This document shows positions 8,290 through 16,874 of a stretch of DNA of 64,000 nt, piece by piece; the stretch's first letter is position 1; each line of letters opens with the position of its first letter. The notes beneath the pieces are model-generated. The model was not told where the DNA came from. It did no database searches and was given only the letters and a program-made list of their open reading frames with translations. The stretch comes from Streptomyces showdoensis. GTDB lineage: Bacteria > Actinomycetota > Actinomycetes > Streptomycetales > Streptomycetaceae. The translations under genes and the position numbers were made by a program. The stretch lies in the NCBI RefSeq assembly GCF_039535475.1, contig NZ_BAAAXG010000004.1, positions 1 through 64,000 of the forward strand. The letters are read 5' to 3'.

Positions 8290-9474
8290 ATGCACACCAC
8301 CGTCGGCATCATCGGCGGAGGCCCTTCCGGCCTGCTCCTGGCCCGGCTGCTGCACCGGGCGGGCATCGACAGCGTCGTCCTGGAGAGCCGTGACCGCGGC
8401 TACGTCGAGCGCCGCCAGCGGGCCGGCATCCTCGAACAGGCCACCGTCGACGCCCTGCGCGCGGCGGGCGCGGGCAGCCGCCTCGACGCCGAGGGCATTC
8501 CCCACGACGGCATAGAGCTGCGCTACGAAGGCCGCGCGGCCCGCATCGACTTCCCCGGGCTCACCGGCGGCCGACGGGTCTGGGTCTACGCGCAGACCGA
8601 GGTCGTCAAGGACCTCGTCGCCCTCCAGCTCGCCGAGGGCGGCCCGCTCCTGTTCGGGGCCGAGGTCACCGCCGTCGAGGGCGCCGACACCGACCGTCCC
8701 CTCGTCCGCTACACCCACGAGGGCCGCGAGCAGACCCTCACCTGCGACTACGTCGTCGGCTGCGACGGCTTCCACGGCGTCACCCGCAACGCGGTCCCCG
8801 AAGGCGAGCGGCGCACCTACGAGCGCACGTACCCCTACTCGTGGCTGGGGATCCTGGCCGACGCCCCGCCCGTGTACGACGAGCTGATCTACGCGCACTC
8901 CGAACGCGGCTTCGCCCTCGCCAGCATGCGCTCGCCCTCCGTCAGCCGCCTCTACCTCCAGGTCCCCAACGGGACCGACCCGGCCGACTGGCCCGACGAG
9001 CGCGTCTGGGACGAACTCGACGCCCGCCTCTCCCTCCGCGCCGACCCCGCCTGGCGCCTGAAGCGCGGGACCGTCACACAGAAGTCGGTTCTCCCCATGC
9101 GCAGTTCGGTGACCGAGCCGATGCGCTACGGCCGGATCCTCCTCGCCGGCGACGCGGCCCACATCGTCCCGCCGACCGGCGCCAAGGGCCTCAACCTGGC
9201 GGCCGCCGACGTCATCGTCCTCGCCCGCGCCTTCGCCCACCTCAAGGAGACCGGCTCGACCGAACTCCTCGACACCTACTCCGACACGTGCCTCCGCCGC
9301 GTCTGGCGCGCCGAACACTTCTCGTACTTCATGACGACGACCCTCCACACCGACCCGGCGCAGTCCCCCCTCGACACCCGCCTCCAGCAGTCCCAGCTCG
9401 ACCGCATCGCCACCTCACCGCACGCCGCCGCCGAACTCGCCGAGAACTACACGGGGCTGCCGCTCGCCCCGTAG
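8290..9474 (+). CDS. pobA: 4-hydroxybenzoate 3-monooxygenase
   Basis: 394 residues, the standard length. FAD/NAD(P)H flavoprotein hydroxylase that makes protocatechuate from 4-hydroxybenzoate and feeds the pca operon. The N-terminus has the Rossmann motif GIIGGGPSGLLLARLL; the middle has DYVVGCDGFHG (the DG motif that helps bind FAD and NAD(P)H); the third FAD motif is GRILLAGDAAHIVPPTGAKG near residue 280. ATG at 8290 with GAGGAGAA immediately upstream. Divergent from pobR across 201 bp containing the palindrome. Confidence 0.96.
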   Translation: MHTTVGIIGGGPSGLLLARLLHRAGIDSVVLESRDRGYVERRQRAGILEQATVDALRAAGAGSRLDAEGIPHDGIELRYEGRAARIDFPGLTGGRRVWVYAQTEVVKDLVALQLAEGGPLLFGAEVTAVEGADTDRPLVRYTHEGREQTLTCDYVVGCDGFHGVTRNAVPEGERRTYERTYPYSWLGILADAPPVYDELIYAHSERGFALASMRSPSVSRLYLQVPNGTDPADWPDERVWDELDARLSLRADPAWRLKRGTVTQKSVLPMRSSVTEPMRYGRILLAGDAAHIVPPTGAKGLNLAAADVIVLARAFAHLKETGSTELLDTYSDTCLRRVWRAEHFSYFMTTTLHTDPAQSPLDTRLQQSQLDRIATSPHAAAELAENYTGLPLAP

Positions 9475-9531
9475 GGCGCCCGGCCGTACCGTGCGTGGCG
9501 CGCCGGACCGCGCCGGGTGCGCCGTACCGCG

Positions 9532-10059
9532 TCAGGGGCGTGGCCAAGGGCGTCCGTCCAGGCGCTCGATGTCCTGGTTGAAGCGCTGGAGGGCGGCGGC
9601 GAAGGCGGCCACCTCCTCCGCGGTCCAGTGCTCCAGGACCCGTTCCAGGCCCTGGACGTTGAAGGTGCGGTCGGATGCGAGGCGGCGTTCGCCCTCCTCG
9701 GTGATGCGGAACTTGCGGGCGATGCCGCCGTCCGGGTCGGGGATGCGCTCGACGACGCCGGCGCGGAGCATCGCGGCGGTCTGCCGGTTGAGCGTGGAGG
9801 CGTCCAGGCCGAAGGCCTCGGTCAGCTGGCTGATCGACATCGGGCCGTCCATGCGGATCCGGCTGAGCAGGACGTACGCGCTGCGGTCGAGGTGCCATCC
9901 GGCGGCGCGCGAGCGGGGCGCGTAGAGGTGGGAGTGGCGCCCGAGGAGCATGGTCTCGAACTCGATCAGGTGCGTGGGCTTGTCCTTCGGGTCCCGAAGG
10001 TCCCTCGGTTCCTTCGGGTCGTGCCGGTCCTCGGGGGCCTTCGGAGCCATCTCGTTCAT
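9532..10059 (-). CDS. MarR-family transcriptional regulator
   Basis: 175 residues. After a charged N-terminal stretch rich in Asp, Pro and Lys (about 1-30) comes a MarR winged helix with MSISQLTEAFGLDASTLNRQ as recognition region, followed by the wing (DPDGGIARKFRITEEGERRL). It is divergent from an MFS exporter and an SDR gene, the usual layout for a MarR repressor of an efflux or detoxification unit. ATG at 10059 preferred (AGGA about 8 nt upstream); an upstream ATG at 10161 would add a cysteine-rich peptide with no family similarity and would run through the operator region. Confidence 0.88.
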   Translation of the reverse strand: MNEMAPKAPEDRHDPKEPRDLRDPKDKPTHLIEFETMLLGRHSHLYAPRSRAAGWHLDRSAYVLLSRIRMDGPMSISQLTEAFGLDASTLNRQTAAMLRAGVVERIPDPDGGIARKFRITEEGERRLASDRTFNVQGLERVLEHWTAEEVAAFAAALQRFNQDIERLDGRPWPRP

Positions 10060-10100
10060 CCGGGTCCTGTCGGGGCGGGGCGGTCGTTCCAGGGGCGTAT

Positions 10101-10149
10101 CACACAGCATATGCAGCCTGCATTGCTTGTGCATGATGCATATGGTGTG
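10101..10149. promoter_or_regulatory. Nested inverted repeats between marR and the MFS gene
   Basis: The outer arms CACACAGCATATGCA and TGCATATGGTGTG are near-perfect complements about 21 nt apart. Inside lies ATGCAGCCTGCAT (10111-10123), a 6-bp inverted repeat. This AT-rich island in GC-rich DNA is the probable divergent promoter and MarR operator. Confidence 0.6.
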
Positions 10150-10214
10150 TACGTTGCACATTGCCTGTGGTCCGTCCGTCCGGCCGCACGGCGTACGCCG
10201 ATCGAGGAGAAGCC

Positions 10215-11669
10215 ATGTCCGCCCCCACCCCAGCCGCCCGCCCCGGAGGCGCCGGCGGCATCGTCGGCGTGCTCGCGCTGGCCGGCATCGTCGCCGCGCT
10301 GATGCAGACGCTCGTCGTCCCCCTCATCGGCGACCTGCCCGCACTGCTCGGCACCAGCGCCTCCGACGCCTCCTGGGTGATCACCGCGACCCTGCTCGCC
10401 GCCGCAGTCGCCACCCCCGTCGCCGGCCGCCTCGGCGACATGTACGGCAAGCGGCGCCTGCTCATCGCCTCCACCGTCCCGCTCGTCGCCGGCTCCGTCG
10501 TCTGCGCCCTGTCGAGCTCGGTGGCCCCGATGGTCGTCGGACGCGGGCTCCAGGGGCTCGGCATGGGCGTCGTACCGCTCGGCATCAGCCTCCTGCGGGA
10601 CGTCCTGCCGCCCGAGAAGCTCGGCTCCTCGATCGCCCTGATGAGCGCCTCCATGGGCGTCGGAGGCGCCCTCGGCCTGCCGTTCTCCGCCGCCGTCGCC
10701 GAGCACGCCAGCTGGCGCGTGCTGTTCTGGGTCGCCGCCGCCCTCAGCCTGCTCGTCGGCGTCCTCGTGTGGCTGGTCGCCCCGACCGGCCGGATCGCCC
10801 CCGCCGCCGGCCGTTTCGACGTCCTCGGCGCCCTCGGCCTCGGCGGCGGACTCGTCGCCCTGCTCCTCGCCGTCTCCAAGGGCTCCGGCTGGGGCTGGGG
10901 CAGCGCCACCACGCTCGGCCTGTTCGGCGCCGCGGTCGTCGTCCTGCTCGCCTGGGGCCGGTGGGAGCTGCGCACCCGCGACCCGCTCGTCGACCTGCGC
11001 GTCACCGCCCGGCCGCAGGTCCTGATGACCAACGCCGCCTCGGTCCTGGTCGGCTTCTCCATGTACGCGCAGTCGCTCGTCATCCCGCAGCTCCTGCAGT
11101 TGCCCGAGGCGACCGGTTACGGACTCGGGCAGTCGATGATGGCCATGGGTCTGTGGATGGCCCCGGCGGGCCTGATGATGATGGCCCTCGCCCCCCTCGG
11201 CGCCAAGCTCTCCGCCGCCCGCGGCCCCAAGGTCACCCTCGCCGTCGGCAGCCTCGTCATCGCCGTCGGCTACCTCTCCTCGCTGCTCCTCATGGGCACC
11301 ACCTGGGGCCTGCTCACCGTCACCCTCGTCTGCAACACGGGTGTCGGTCTCGCGTACGGCGCGATGCCCGCCCTCATCATGGGAGCCGTCCCGCAGGCCG
11401 AGACGGCGTCCGCCAACAGCTTCAACACCCTCATGCGCTCCATCGGCAGCTCGGTGTCGGCCGCCGTCATCGGCGTCGTCCTCGCCCAGCTCACCACCGA
11501 CTTCGGCAGCCACGCGCTGCCCTCCGAGAACGGCTTCCGGCTGGCGCTGCTGATCGGCGGAGGCGTGGCCCTCGTCGCCGCGGCCGTGGCCGCCCTCATC
11601 CCCGTACGCCCGCTCGCCGCCCCCGTCGCCGAGCCGCGGCCCGCCCCGGCGGCCGGCACCGCGGCCTGA
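10215..11669 (+). CDS. MFS transporter, EmrB/QacA (DHA2) type
   Basis: 484 residues with about 14 predicted hydrophobic segments, the layout of drug:H+ antiporters of the DHA2 group. Motif A-like sequence GRLGDMYGKRRLLI follows TM2 near residue 77, and the motif C-like GVGGALGLPFSAAVAEH lies near residue 150. ATG at 10215 has GAGGAGA upstream. It forms a probable operon with the SDR gene 34 nt downstream, under the divergent MarR regulator. The substrate cannot be told from sequence; location beside aromatic catabolism genes is suggestive only. Confidence 0.9.
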   Translation: MSAPTPAARPGGAGGIVGVLALAGIVAALMQTLVVPLIGDLPALLGTSASDASWVITATLLAAAVATPVAGRLGDMYGKRRLLIASTVPLVAGSVVCALSSSVAPMVVGRGLQGLGMGVVPLGISLLRDVLPPEKLGSSIALMSASMGVGGALGLPFSAAVAEHASWRVLFWVAAALSLLVGVLVWLVAPTGRIAPAAGRFDVLGALGLGGGLVALLLAVSKGSGWGWGSATTLGLFGAAVVVLLAWGRWELRTRDPLVDLRVTARPQVLMTNAASVLVGFSMYAQSLVIPQLLQLPEATGYGLGQSMMAMGLWMAPAGLMMMALAPLGAKLSAARGPKVTLAVGSLVIAVGYLSSLLLMGTTWGLLTVTLVCNTGVGLAYGAMPALIMGAVPQAETASANSFNTLMRSIGSSVSAAVIGVVLAQLTTDFGSHALPSENGFRLALLIGGGVALVAAAVAALIPVRPLAAPVAEPRPAPAAGTAA

Positions 11670-11703
11670 GCGGCCCGGCACCCACGAACGGAAAGAACAC
11701 CCC

Positions 11704-12555
11704 ATGACCCACGCCCAGGACCCCCACGCCGCGGACCCCCACGCCCAGGACCTCCGCGCCACCCGCCCCCAGAACGGCCTCGTCCAGGACTTCGCCGGGC
11801 GCACCGCCGTCGTCACCGGAGCCGGCTCCGGCATCGGCCGCGCCACCGCCCTCGCCTTCGCCGAACGCGGCGCCCGGGTCGTCGTCGCCGACCTGAACGC
11901 CGAGTCCGCCGCCGAGGTCACCGCCCTGATCCAGAAGGCCGGAGGCGCCGCCGTCGCGGTCATCGGCGACCTCAGCGAGCAGGCGGTCGTCGACCGGGTG
12001 GTCGCCGCGGCCCTCACGCACCCCGGCTCCGAGGGGCAGGGTGGCATCGACGTCCTCGTCAACAACGCCGGGATCATGGACAGCATGTCCGCCGTCGCCG
12101 ACGTGACGGACGCCGAGTGGGAGCGGCTGCTGCGGATCAACCTCACCGCGCCGTTCCTGCTGACCAGGGCCGTCCTGCCGCACATGCTCGCGGCGGGCCG
12201 CGGCGCCGTCGTCTTCACCGCGTCCGAGGCGGGGCTGCGCGGCTCCGCGGCGGGCGCCGCCTACACCGCCGCCAAGCACGGGATCGTCGGCCTGACCAAG
12301 TCGCTCGCCGTGACCTACCGCCACCGGGGCATCCGTGCCAACGCCGTCGCGCCCGGCGGAACGATCACCAACATCCGCTTCGACGTCGACCCGGAGGCCG
12401 CCGGACCGCAGGCGCTCGGCGCCTACATGGGCAACGTCGGGCAGCCCGCCGAGGCCGAGGCCCAGGCGGCGGCGATCGTCTTCCTCGCCTCCGACGCGGC
12501 GAGCAACATCAACGGCGCCGTGCTGCCCGTGGACGGCGGCTGGTCGGCCGTCTGA
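11704..12555 (+). CDS. SDR-family NAD(P)-dependent oxidoreductase
   Basis: 283 residues, classical short-chain dehydrogenase. Cofactor motif TGAGSGIGRA near residue 38, NNAG near 117, catalytic Ser in TASEAG, YxxxK in YTAAKHG near 190, and the C-terminal INGAVLPVDGGW. The first 25 or so residues (repeats of D-P-H-A) are extra to the family. It starts 34 nt after the MFS gene with GGAAAGAAC upstream and is probably cotranscribed with it. The specific substrate is unknown. Confidence 0.93.
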   Translation: MTHAQDPHAADPHAQDLRATRPQNGLVQDFAGRTAVVTGAGSGIGRATALAFAERGARVVVADLNAESAAEVTALIQKAGGAAVAVIGDLSEQAVVDRVVAAALTHPGSEGQGGIDVLVNNAGIMDSMSAVADVTDAEWERLLRINLTAPFLLTRAVLPHMLAAGRGAVVFTASEAGLRGSAAGAAYTAAKHGIVGLTKSLAVTYRHRGIRANAVAPGGTITNIRFDVDPEAAGPQALGAYMGNVGQPAEAEAQAAAIVFLASDAASNINGAVLPVDGGWSAV

Positions 12556-12596
12556 CCGTCGACATCCGACTGCCGACGTCGGACGGAACGCCGGAG

Positions 12597-13439
12597 CTAC
12601 GGCCGGCGGCGCGGCTTCCCCGAGCGTCCGCTCTTGGGGGCCGCGCCCCCGGCCGGCTTGCGCCGCCCGCCCGCGCCCTGAGGCTTCTGCCCCTGCTTCT
12701 GGCCGCCCTGCTTCTGCCCCTGCCGCTGGCCCTGCTTGGGCTTCGCCGCCCCGGCGGCCTTCTGCGTCTTCTGGGCCTTCTCGGCCTTCTGGGCCTTCTC
12801 GTCGGGGCGCCGGCCGCGTGAGCTGTTCACCGTCCGCCCGCGCACGATCCCGATGAAGTCCTCCACCAGATCGGTGGTGGCCTCCTCCGGCCACGACAGC
12901 GCGATCTGCGACTGCGGGGTCCCGTGCAGCGTCCGGTACGTGAGGTCCTTGCGGTGGTGCAGCCGGGCCAGCGACTGGGGCACCGCGAGCAGGCCGATGC
13001 CCGCCGCCACCAGCTCGATCGCGTCCGCCGTCGTCGCCGGCCGCTCGAAGGCGGGACGGCCCGGCGGCCGCTCCCACTCCAGCGTGTCGTCCAGCGGGTG
13101 CAGCACGATCTCGTCGGCGATGTCCTCGACGCCGACCTCGTCCGCCGCGGCCACCACGTGGTCCTTGGGGACCACCACGACCGTCGTCTCCGTGTACAGG
13201 GGGATCGCGCTCAGTTCCGTACGGTCGACCGGCAGCCGCAGGAAACCCGCGTCGGCCTTCCGCTCGCGCAGCAGCCCGGCCACCTCGGCGGCCTCGACCT
13301 GCAGCAGCTCAAGCCGGACGTCGGGCAGTCGCTCGTTCCAGATCCGCACCCATTTCGAGGGCGTCACCCCCGGCACGTACGCGAGCCGGAAGGCGGGGGC
13401 GGAAGGGGCGGGGGTGGGGGTTGCGTCCGAGCCTGTCAC
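12597..13439 (-). CDS. LysR substrate-binding-domain protein lacking the DNA-binding helix-turn-helix
   Basis: 280 residues. Residues about 17-205 match the LysR effector-binding fold (FRLAYVPGVTPSKW, KADAGFLRLPVD, VELVAAGIGLLAVPQSLARL-like region). There is no N-terminal winged helix; the protein starts directly at the effector domain. The last 75 residues are a low-complexity basic tail rich in Lys, Gln, Gly and Arg. The GTG start at 13439 is preceded by TAATCT (13446-13451) at 6 nt, so the mRNA is probably leaderless. It is divergent from DUF5997 with only 58 bp between. It may sense a ligand without binding DNA alone, possibly with the neighbour; this is inference. Confidence 0.85.
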   Translation of the reverse strand: MTGSDATPTPAPSAPAFRLAYVPGVTPSKWVRIWNERLPDVRLELLQVEAAEVAGLLRERKADAGFLRLPVDRTELSAIPLYTETTVVVVPKDHVVAAADEVGVEDIADEIVLHPLDDTLEWERPPGRPAFERPATTADAIELVAAGIGLLAVPQSLARLHHRKDLTYRTLHGTPQSQIALSWPEEATTDLVEDFIGIVRGRTVNSSRGRRPDEKAQKAEKAQKTQKAAGAAKPKQGQRQGQKQGGQKQGQKPQGAGGRRKPAGGAAPKSGRSGKPRRRP

Positions 13440-13497
13440 CTGCCCAGATTACCGGCCGTGGTCGGCGGCGGCGCACCCGCCCGATATTCTTGTCAGC
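13440..13497. promoter_or_regulatory. Compact divergent promoter pair with leaderless -10 boxes
   Basis: On the minus strand TAATCT (13446-13451) lies 6 nt before the GTG at 13439. On the plus strand TATTCT (13485-13490) lies 7 nt before the ATG at 13498. Neither gene has a Shine-Dalgarno sequence, which agrees with leaderless transcription. Confidence 0.55.
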
Positions 13498-13905
13498 ATG
13501 ACGCAGCACCAGACCGCCCAGACGATGAAGCCCGCCACCGCGGCGAAGAAGCTGGGTGTGTACCTCGACGCCACCCCCGCCGACTTCCGCGAGGGCGTCG
13601 TATCCCGCGCCGAGCTCAACGCGCTCCAGACCGACCCGCCGGAGTGGCTGCGCGAGCTGCGCCGCACCGGCCCGCACCCGCGCCCCGTCGTGGCGGCCAA
13701 GCTGGGCATCTCCATCTCCGGCCTCGCCCGCGGCGGTGTCACGGAGGCCCTGACCACGGAGCAGATCGACGCGCTCAAGGACGAGAACCCGGAGTGGCTG
13801 CAGAAGGAGCGCGCCACCCAGGCCGAGGTCCGCAAGGAGACCGTCCGCATCAAGGAGATGAACGCCGAGAAGGCCGCGAAGGCCGCCAAGGCGCAGGACG
13901 CCTGA
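13498..13905 (+). CDS. DUF5997 family protein
   Basis: 135 residues, a small actinobacterial family of unknown function. The body consists of a Pro/Ala/Lys-rich start (PATAAKKLGVYLDATPADFR), a conserved central part (LNALQTDPPEWLRELRRTGP) and a helix-turn-helix-like stretch (RPVVAAKLGISISGLARGG, about 67-85). The last 25 residues are highly charged (EVRKETVRIKEMNAEKAAKA). It is divergent from an HTH-less LysR protein, a pairing worth testing functionally. No enzymatic motif is visible. Confidence 0.82.
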   Translation: MTQHQTAQTMKPATAAKKLGVYLDATPADFREGVVSRAELNALQTDPPEWLRELRRTGPHPRPVVAAKLGISISGLARGGVTEALTTEQIDALKDENPEWLQKERATQAEVRKETVRIKEMNAEKAAKAAKAQDA

Positions 13906-13994
13906 GCCTCTCCGCATCCTCCGCATCCGTCGTTCGGCGCCGGTCGGGCGTATTTCGGGTGCGGCCGCGCCACCCCCGGTGATGCAATCGTCGG

Positions 13995-15002
13995 ATGCGG
14001 GATGACGCGGGGACGACGGTCGACCGGGGGCAGTACGCCGACGCGGTGACCCCCTGGGACGACGCCGTCTGGCGGGCGTCCGCCCTCGGCTGGGCGGAGC
14101 GCGCGCTCGCCCGCCACGGGCTGCGGGAACGGGGCCCGCGCGAGGTCCGGATCCGGCCCTGGTCGGTCCTGGTCCGCTTCCGCGTCGGTACGGGGGAGCG
14201 CGACGCGGTCTGGTTCAAGGCCAACCCGCCCGGAAGCGCCTTCGAGGCGGCCTTGGGCGGGGCCCTCGCCGACTGGGTCCCCGAGCACGTGGTGACCCCG
14301 CTCGCCGTCGACGCCGGCCGCGGCTGGTCCCTCCTCCCCGACGGCGGCCCGCTCCTGCGCCAGGCGCTCGACGCGGGCGCGGCGGGCCCGGAGTCCTGGG
14401 AGGCGGCCCTCGGCCAGTACGCCATGATGCAGCGGGCCCTCACCCCGTACGCGGACCGCCTCACGGCCCTCGGCGTCCCCGGCGCGGGCCACGGCGACCT
14501 GCCGCACGTCTTCGACGCGCTCGTCGAGGACAATCCCCGGCTCGGGCCGGACACCCGCCGAGCGCTGAGGGACGGGCGCCCGCGCCTGACCGGCTGGTGC
14601 GCCGAACTCGCGGCCACGGGCATCCCCGACTCGCTGGACCACAGCGACCTCCACGACGCCCAGCTCTTCGCCCCCGCCCCCGGCCGCTACACCTTCTTCG
14701 ACTGGGGCGACGCCGCCGTGGCCCACCCCTTCACCAGCCTCCTGGTCCCCGCCCGCGCCGCCCGCCGGCGCTACGGCCCCGAGGTGCTGCCCCGCCTCCG
14801 CGACGCGTACCTCGACCCCTGGACCACCCCCGCCACACCCCTCCGTGACCTCCGCCGCGCCGTCACCCTGGCCACCCGCCTGGCCACCCTCAGCCGAGCC
14901 GTCTCCTGGCAGCGCCTCTTCCCCGGGACCCCGCGCGGCGAGGGGGACGAGGCGAGCGCGTACTGGGTGGGCGAGCTGTTCGCCGAATCGACGGTCGTCT
15001 AG
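13995..15002 (+). CDS. Aminoglycoside phosphotransferase-like (APH) family protein
   Basis: 335 residues. The kinase-like C-lobe is recognisable: LDHSDLHDAQLFA near residue 215 supplies the catalytic HxDxxxxN-like loop (with Gln in place of the usual Asn) and FFDWGDAAVAHP the magnesium-binding Asp. The N-lobe is poorly conserved, with VWFKANPPGS as the likely lysine strand. Such proteins phosphorylate small molecules; this one has no visible resistance context and no partner. ATG at 13995; no strong ribosome site. The 89 bases before it show nothing else. Confidence 0.78.
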   Translation: MRDDAGTTVDRGQYADAVTPWDDAVWRASALGWAERALARHGLRERGPREVRIRPWSVLVRFRVGTGERDAVWFKANPPGSAFEAALGGALADWVPEHVVTPLAVDAGRGWSLLPDGGPLLRQALDAGAAGPESWEAALGQYAMMQRALTPYADRLTALGVPGAGHGDLPHVFDALVEDNPRLGPDTRRALRDGRPRLTGWCAELAATGIPDSLDHSDLHDAQLFAPAPGRYTFFDWGDAAVAHPFTSLLVPARAARRRYGPEVLPRLRDAYLDPWTTPATPLRDLRRAVTLATRLATLSRAVSWQRLFPGTPRGEGDEASAYWVGELFAESTVV

Positions 15003-15234
15003 AGGCCCCGTACCCCTTCCCCGTCCGTACGCCGATCAGCGCTGGCCCGGGCACGGCAGCCGGTGCCTGACTCCCGTTGACGACGCGGCTCTTCTGCGCC
15101 GCTGGCAGGAACAGTGGCGAGCGCAGCTGTTCTTCGCCGGAGCTCCCCACCGGAGGTGGTGGTCGACCGGCCGCCCCGGATCCCCGGGGCGCCGCGCAGG
15201 CCGCCGCCCGGTCGGCCGGTGGGAGAGTGCGGGC

Positions 15235-15897
15235 ATGGACATTGCCGACCGCACGCTGACGGTGGACGTGATCGCGGCACTGACGTACTGGCCGGGAATC
15301 ATCTGGGGCGGTCAGGAGAACCCTCCGGACCCGGTGGATCTCACGGTGCTGCCGCCCTTCTTCGACGAGGTGCTGCAGGAGCTTCCCTGGTGGAACCGCG
15401 ACTGGCGGATCAGCCACGTCGAACCGGGTGTTCCTCTGGAGATCGGCACCGGCCATCACGGCCACCCTTCGCCTTTCACCGAGGTGTCGGTGCCGGGCGC
15501 GGTCGGTCCCGCCGGTGGCGAGAGCCTGCCCTTCGTCGCGAAGGTCGGATTCGCCGGTGACCGGCTGATCCGGTTCCACGCCAAGGTCGGCGAGGTGGTC
15601 CTGGCTCCTGCCGTCACCCCCGCCGGGCGGCTGGAGCCGCACCCGTTCGCAAGGGTGCTCACCGGGTTGATGGACCTGCGCGGGATCCCGGTCCGGACGA
15701 TGGCGAGGGAAACCGCACGGTCCATGTCCACCATCCACATGCTGCGCAGTGGCCGACACAATCCGGATCCGCTTCTCACTCGGGAGATCGCCAGGGTCCT
15801 GGGCATGTCCGAAGCGGACGTCAGGGTCATCGCCGGACTCGACGACGGCAGTTCGGAGGAGCGACGAACAGGTGACGGACCCTGCTCGGGAGGGTAG
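15235..15897 (+). CDS. Hypothetical protein with C-terminal XRE-like helix-turn-helix
   Basis: 220 residues, unrecognised N-terminal two thirds (about 1-150, Trp-rich start WPGIIWGG and WWNRDWRISHVEP), then a helix-turn-helix of the Cro/C1 kind at about 158-205 (LMDLRGIPVRTMARETARSM then LTREIARVLGMSEADV). ATG at 15235 with GGGAGAG 8 nt upstream. It may be a regulator whose N-terminal domain binds a ligand; function unknown. The 232 bp before it hold no convincing gene. Confidence 0.7.
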   Translation: MDIADRTLTVDVIAALTYWPGIIWGGQENPPDPVDLTVLPPFFDEVLQELPWWNRDWRISHVEPGVPLEIGTGHHGHPSPFTEVSVPGAVGPAGGESLPFVAKVGFAGDRLIRFHAKVGEVVLAPAVTPAGRLEPHPFARVLTGLMDLRGIPVRTMARETARSMSTIHMLRSGRHNPDPLLTREIARVLGMSEADVRVIAGLDDGSSEERRTGDGPCSGG

Positions 15898-15944
15898 GCG
15901 GCGCGGCGATCGCGGCAAGTGCTCTGTCGCAGTACATCCGGTAC

Positions 15945-16703
15945 CTACCGGGGGAGTTGTGCGTGCGCCTGCTCCGTCACGGGAAGGCACTCCGCGAGCA
16001 GGTCGACGACGTCGCGCCAGGCGCGCTGCGCGTGCCGCGGGTGGTAGCCGACGCCCGGGACGATCGGGTGGTCGACCGTCGGGTGGTGGAAGGCGTGCAA
16101 GGCGCCGCCGTAGACCGTGAGGCGCCAGTCGACGCCCGCGGCCTGCATCTCGGCGGTGAACGCGTTCCGTTGCGCGGGCGACATGATCGGGTCTTCCGAG
16201 CCGACCCCGGCCCACACCGGGCAGCTGATGCGCGCCGCCTCGCCCGGTCGGCCCGTGGTCAGTCCGTTGACCGTCCCGATCGCGCGCAGGCTGACGCCGT
16301 CGCGCCCGAGTTCCAGCCCGACGGCGCCGCCCGTGCCGTAGCCGACGGCGGCGATCCGGTCGGGATCGGTCCGCGGCTCGGCGCGCAGCACGTCGAGCGC
16401 CGCGTGGCCGATGCCGCGCATCCGCCCGGGATCGGCGAGCAGCGGCAGGCAACGGGCCAGCATCTCCTCGGGGTCGTCCAGATAGCGCCCGCCATGAAGG
16501 TCGAAGGCCAGCGCTACGTATCCCAGCTCGGCGAGGGCGTCGGCCCGTCGGCGCTCGACGTCGCTGAGCCCCGTGCCCTCGGGCCCGAGCAGCACCGCGG
16601 GCCGGCGGCCGACGCCGGCCGGGAGCGCTAGGTGCCCGATCATCGTCAAACCGTCGGCCGGATACTCGACCGTACGCGTCGTCACCGTCGTCTTCGTCGT
16701 CAT
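15945..16703 (-). CDS. Dienelactone hydrolase family protein lacking the nucleophile
   Basis: 252 residues with a dienelactone-hydrolase alpha/beta fold: GRRPAVLLGPEGTGLSDVE, GYVALAFDLHGGRY, then the nucleophile elbow and GALHAFHHP with the His region. At the elbow the sequence reads AAVGYGTGGAVGLE, where the family has Cys (GYCFGG): the catalytic Cys or Ser is replaced by Gly. The codon is GGC with clean flanks. It may be a non-catalytic binding protein or use another chemistry. ATG at 16703 starts MTTKTTVTTRTVEYPADG; further upstream starts would add a non-conserved Arg/Ser-rich stretch. Confidence 0.82.
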   Translation of the reverse strand: MTTKTTVTTRTVEYPADGLTMIGHLALPAGVGRRPAVLLGPEGTGLSDVERRRADALAELGYVALAFDLHGGRYLDDPEEMLARCLPLLADPGRMRGIGHAALDVLRAEPRTDPDRIAAVGYGTGGAVGLELGRDGVSLRAIGTVNGLTTGRPGEAARISCPVWAGVGSEDPIMSPAQRNAFTAEMQAAGVDWRLTVYGGALHAFHHPTVDHPIVPGVGYHPRHAQRAWRDVVDLLAECLPVTEQAHAQLPR

Positions 16704-16874
16704 GGACTGGACCGTAGTGATCGTCGAGCCCGGTGCGGGCGGTGTTCTGCTCCGGGCAGAACCGTGCCGGGAGCCCTCTGAAGTGCGGCGAGGGTCCACA
16801 GGAAGCCGACACGAAGCCCGCCCACGCGGCTGCGCTCCCGGATCACCGGCCCGGGCAGACCGCGGGACGTGAGG

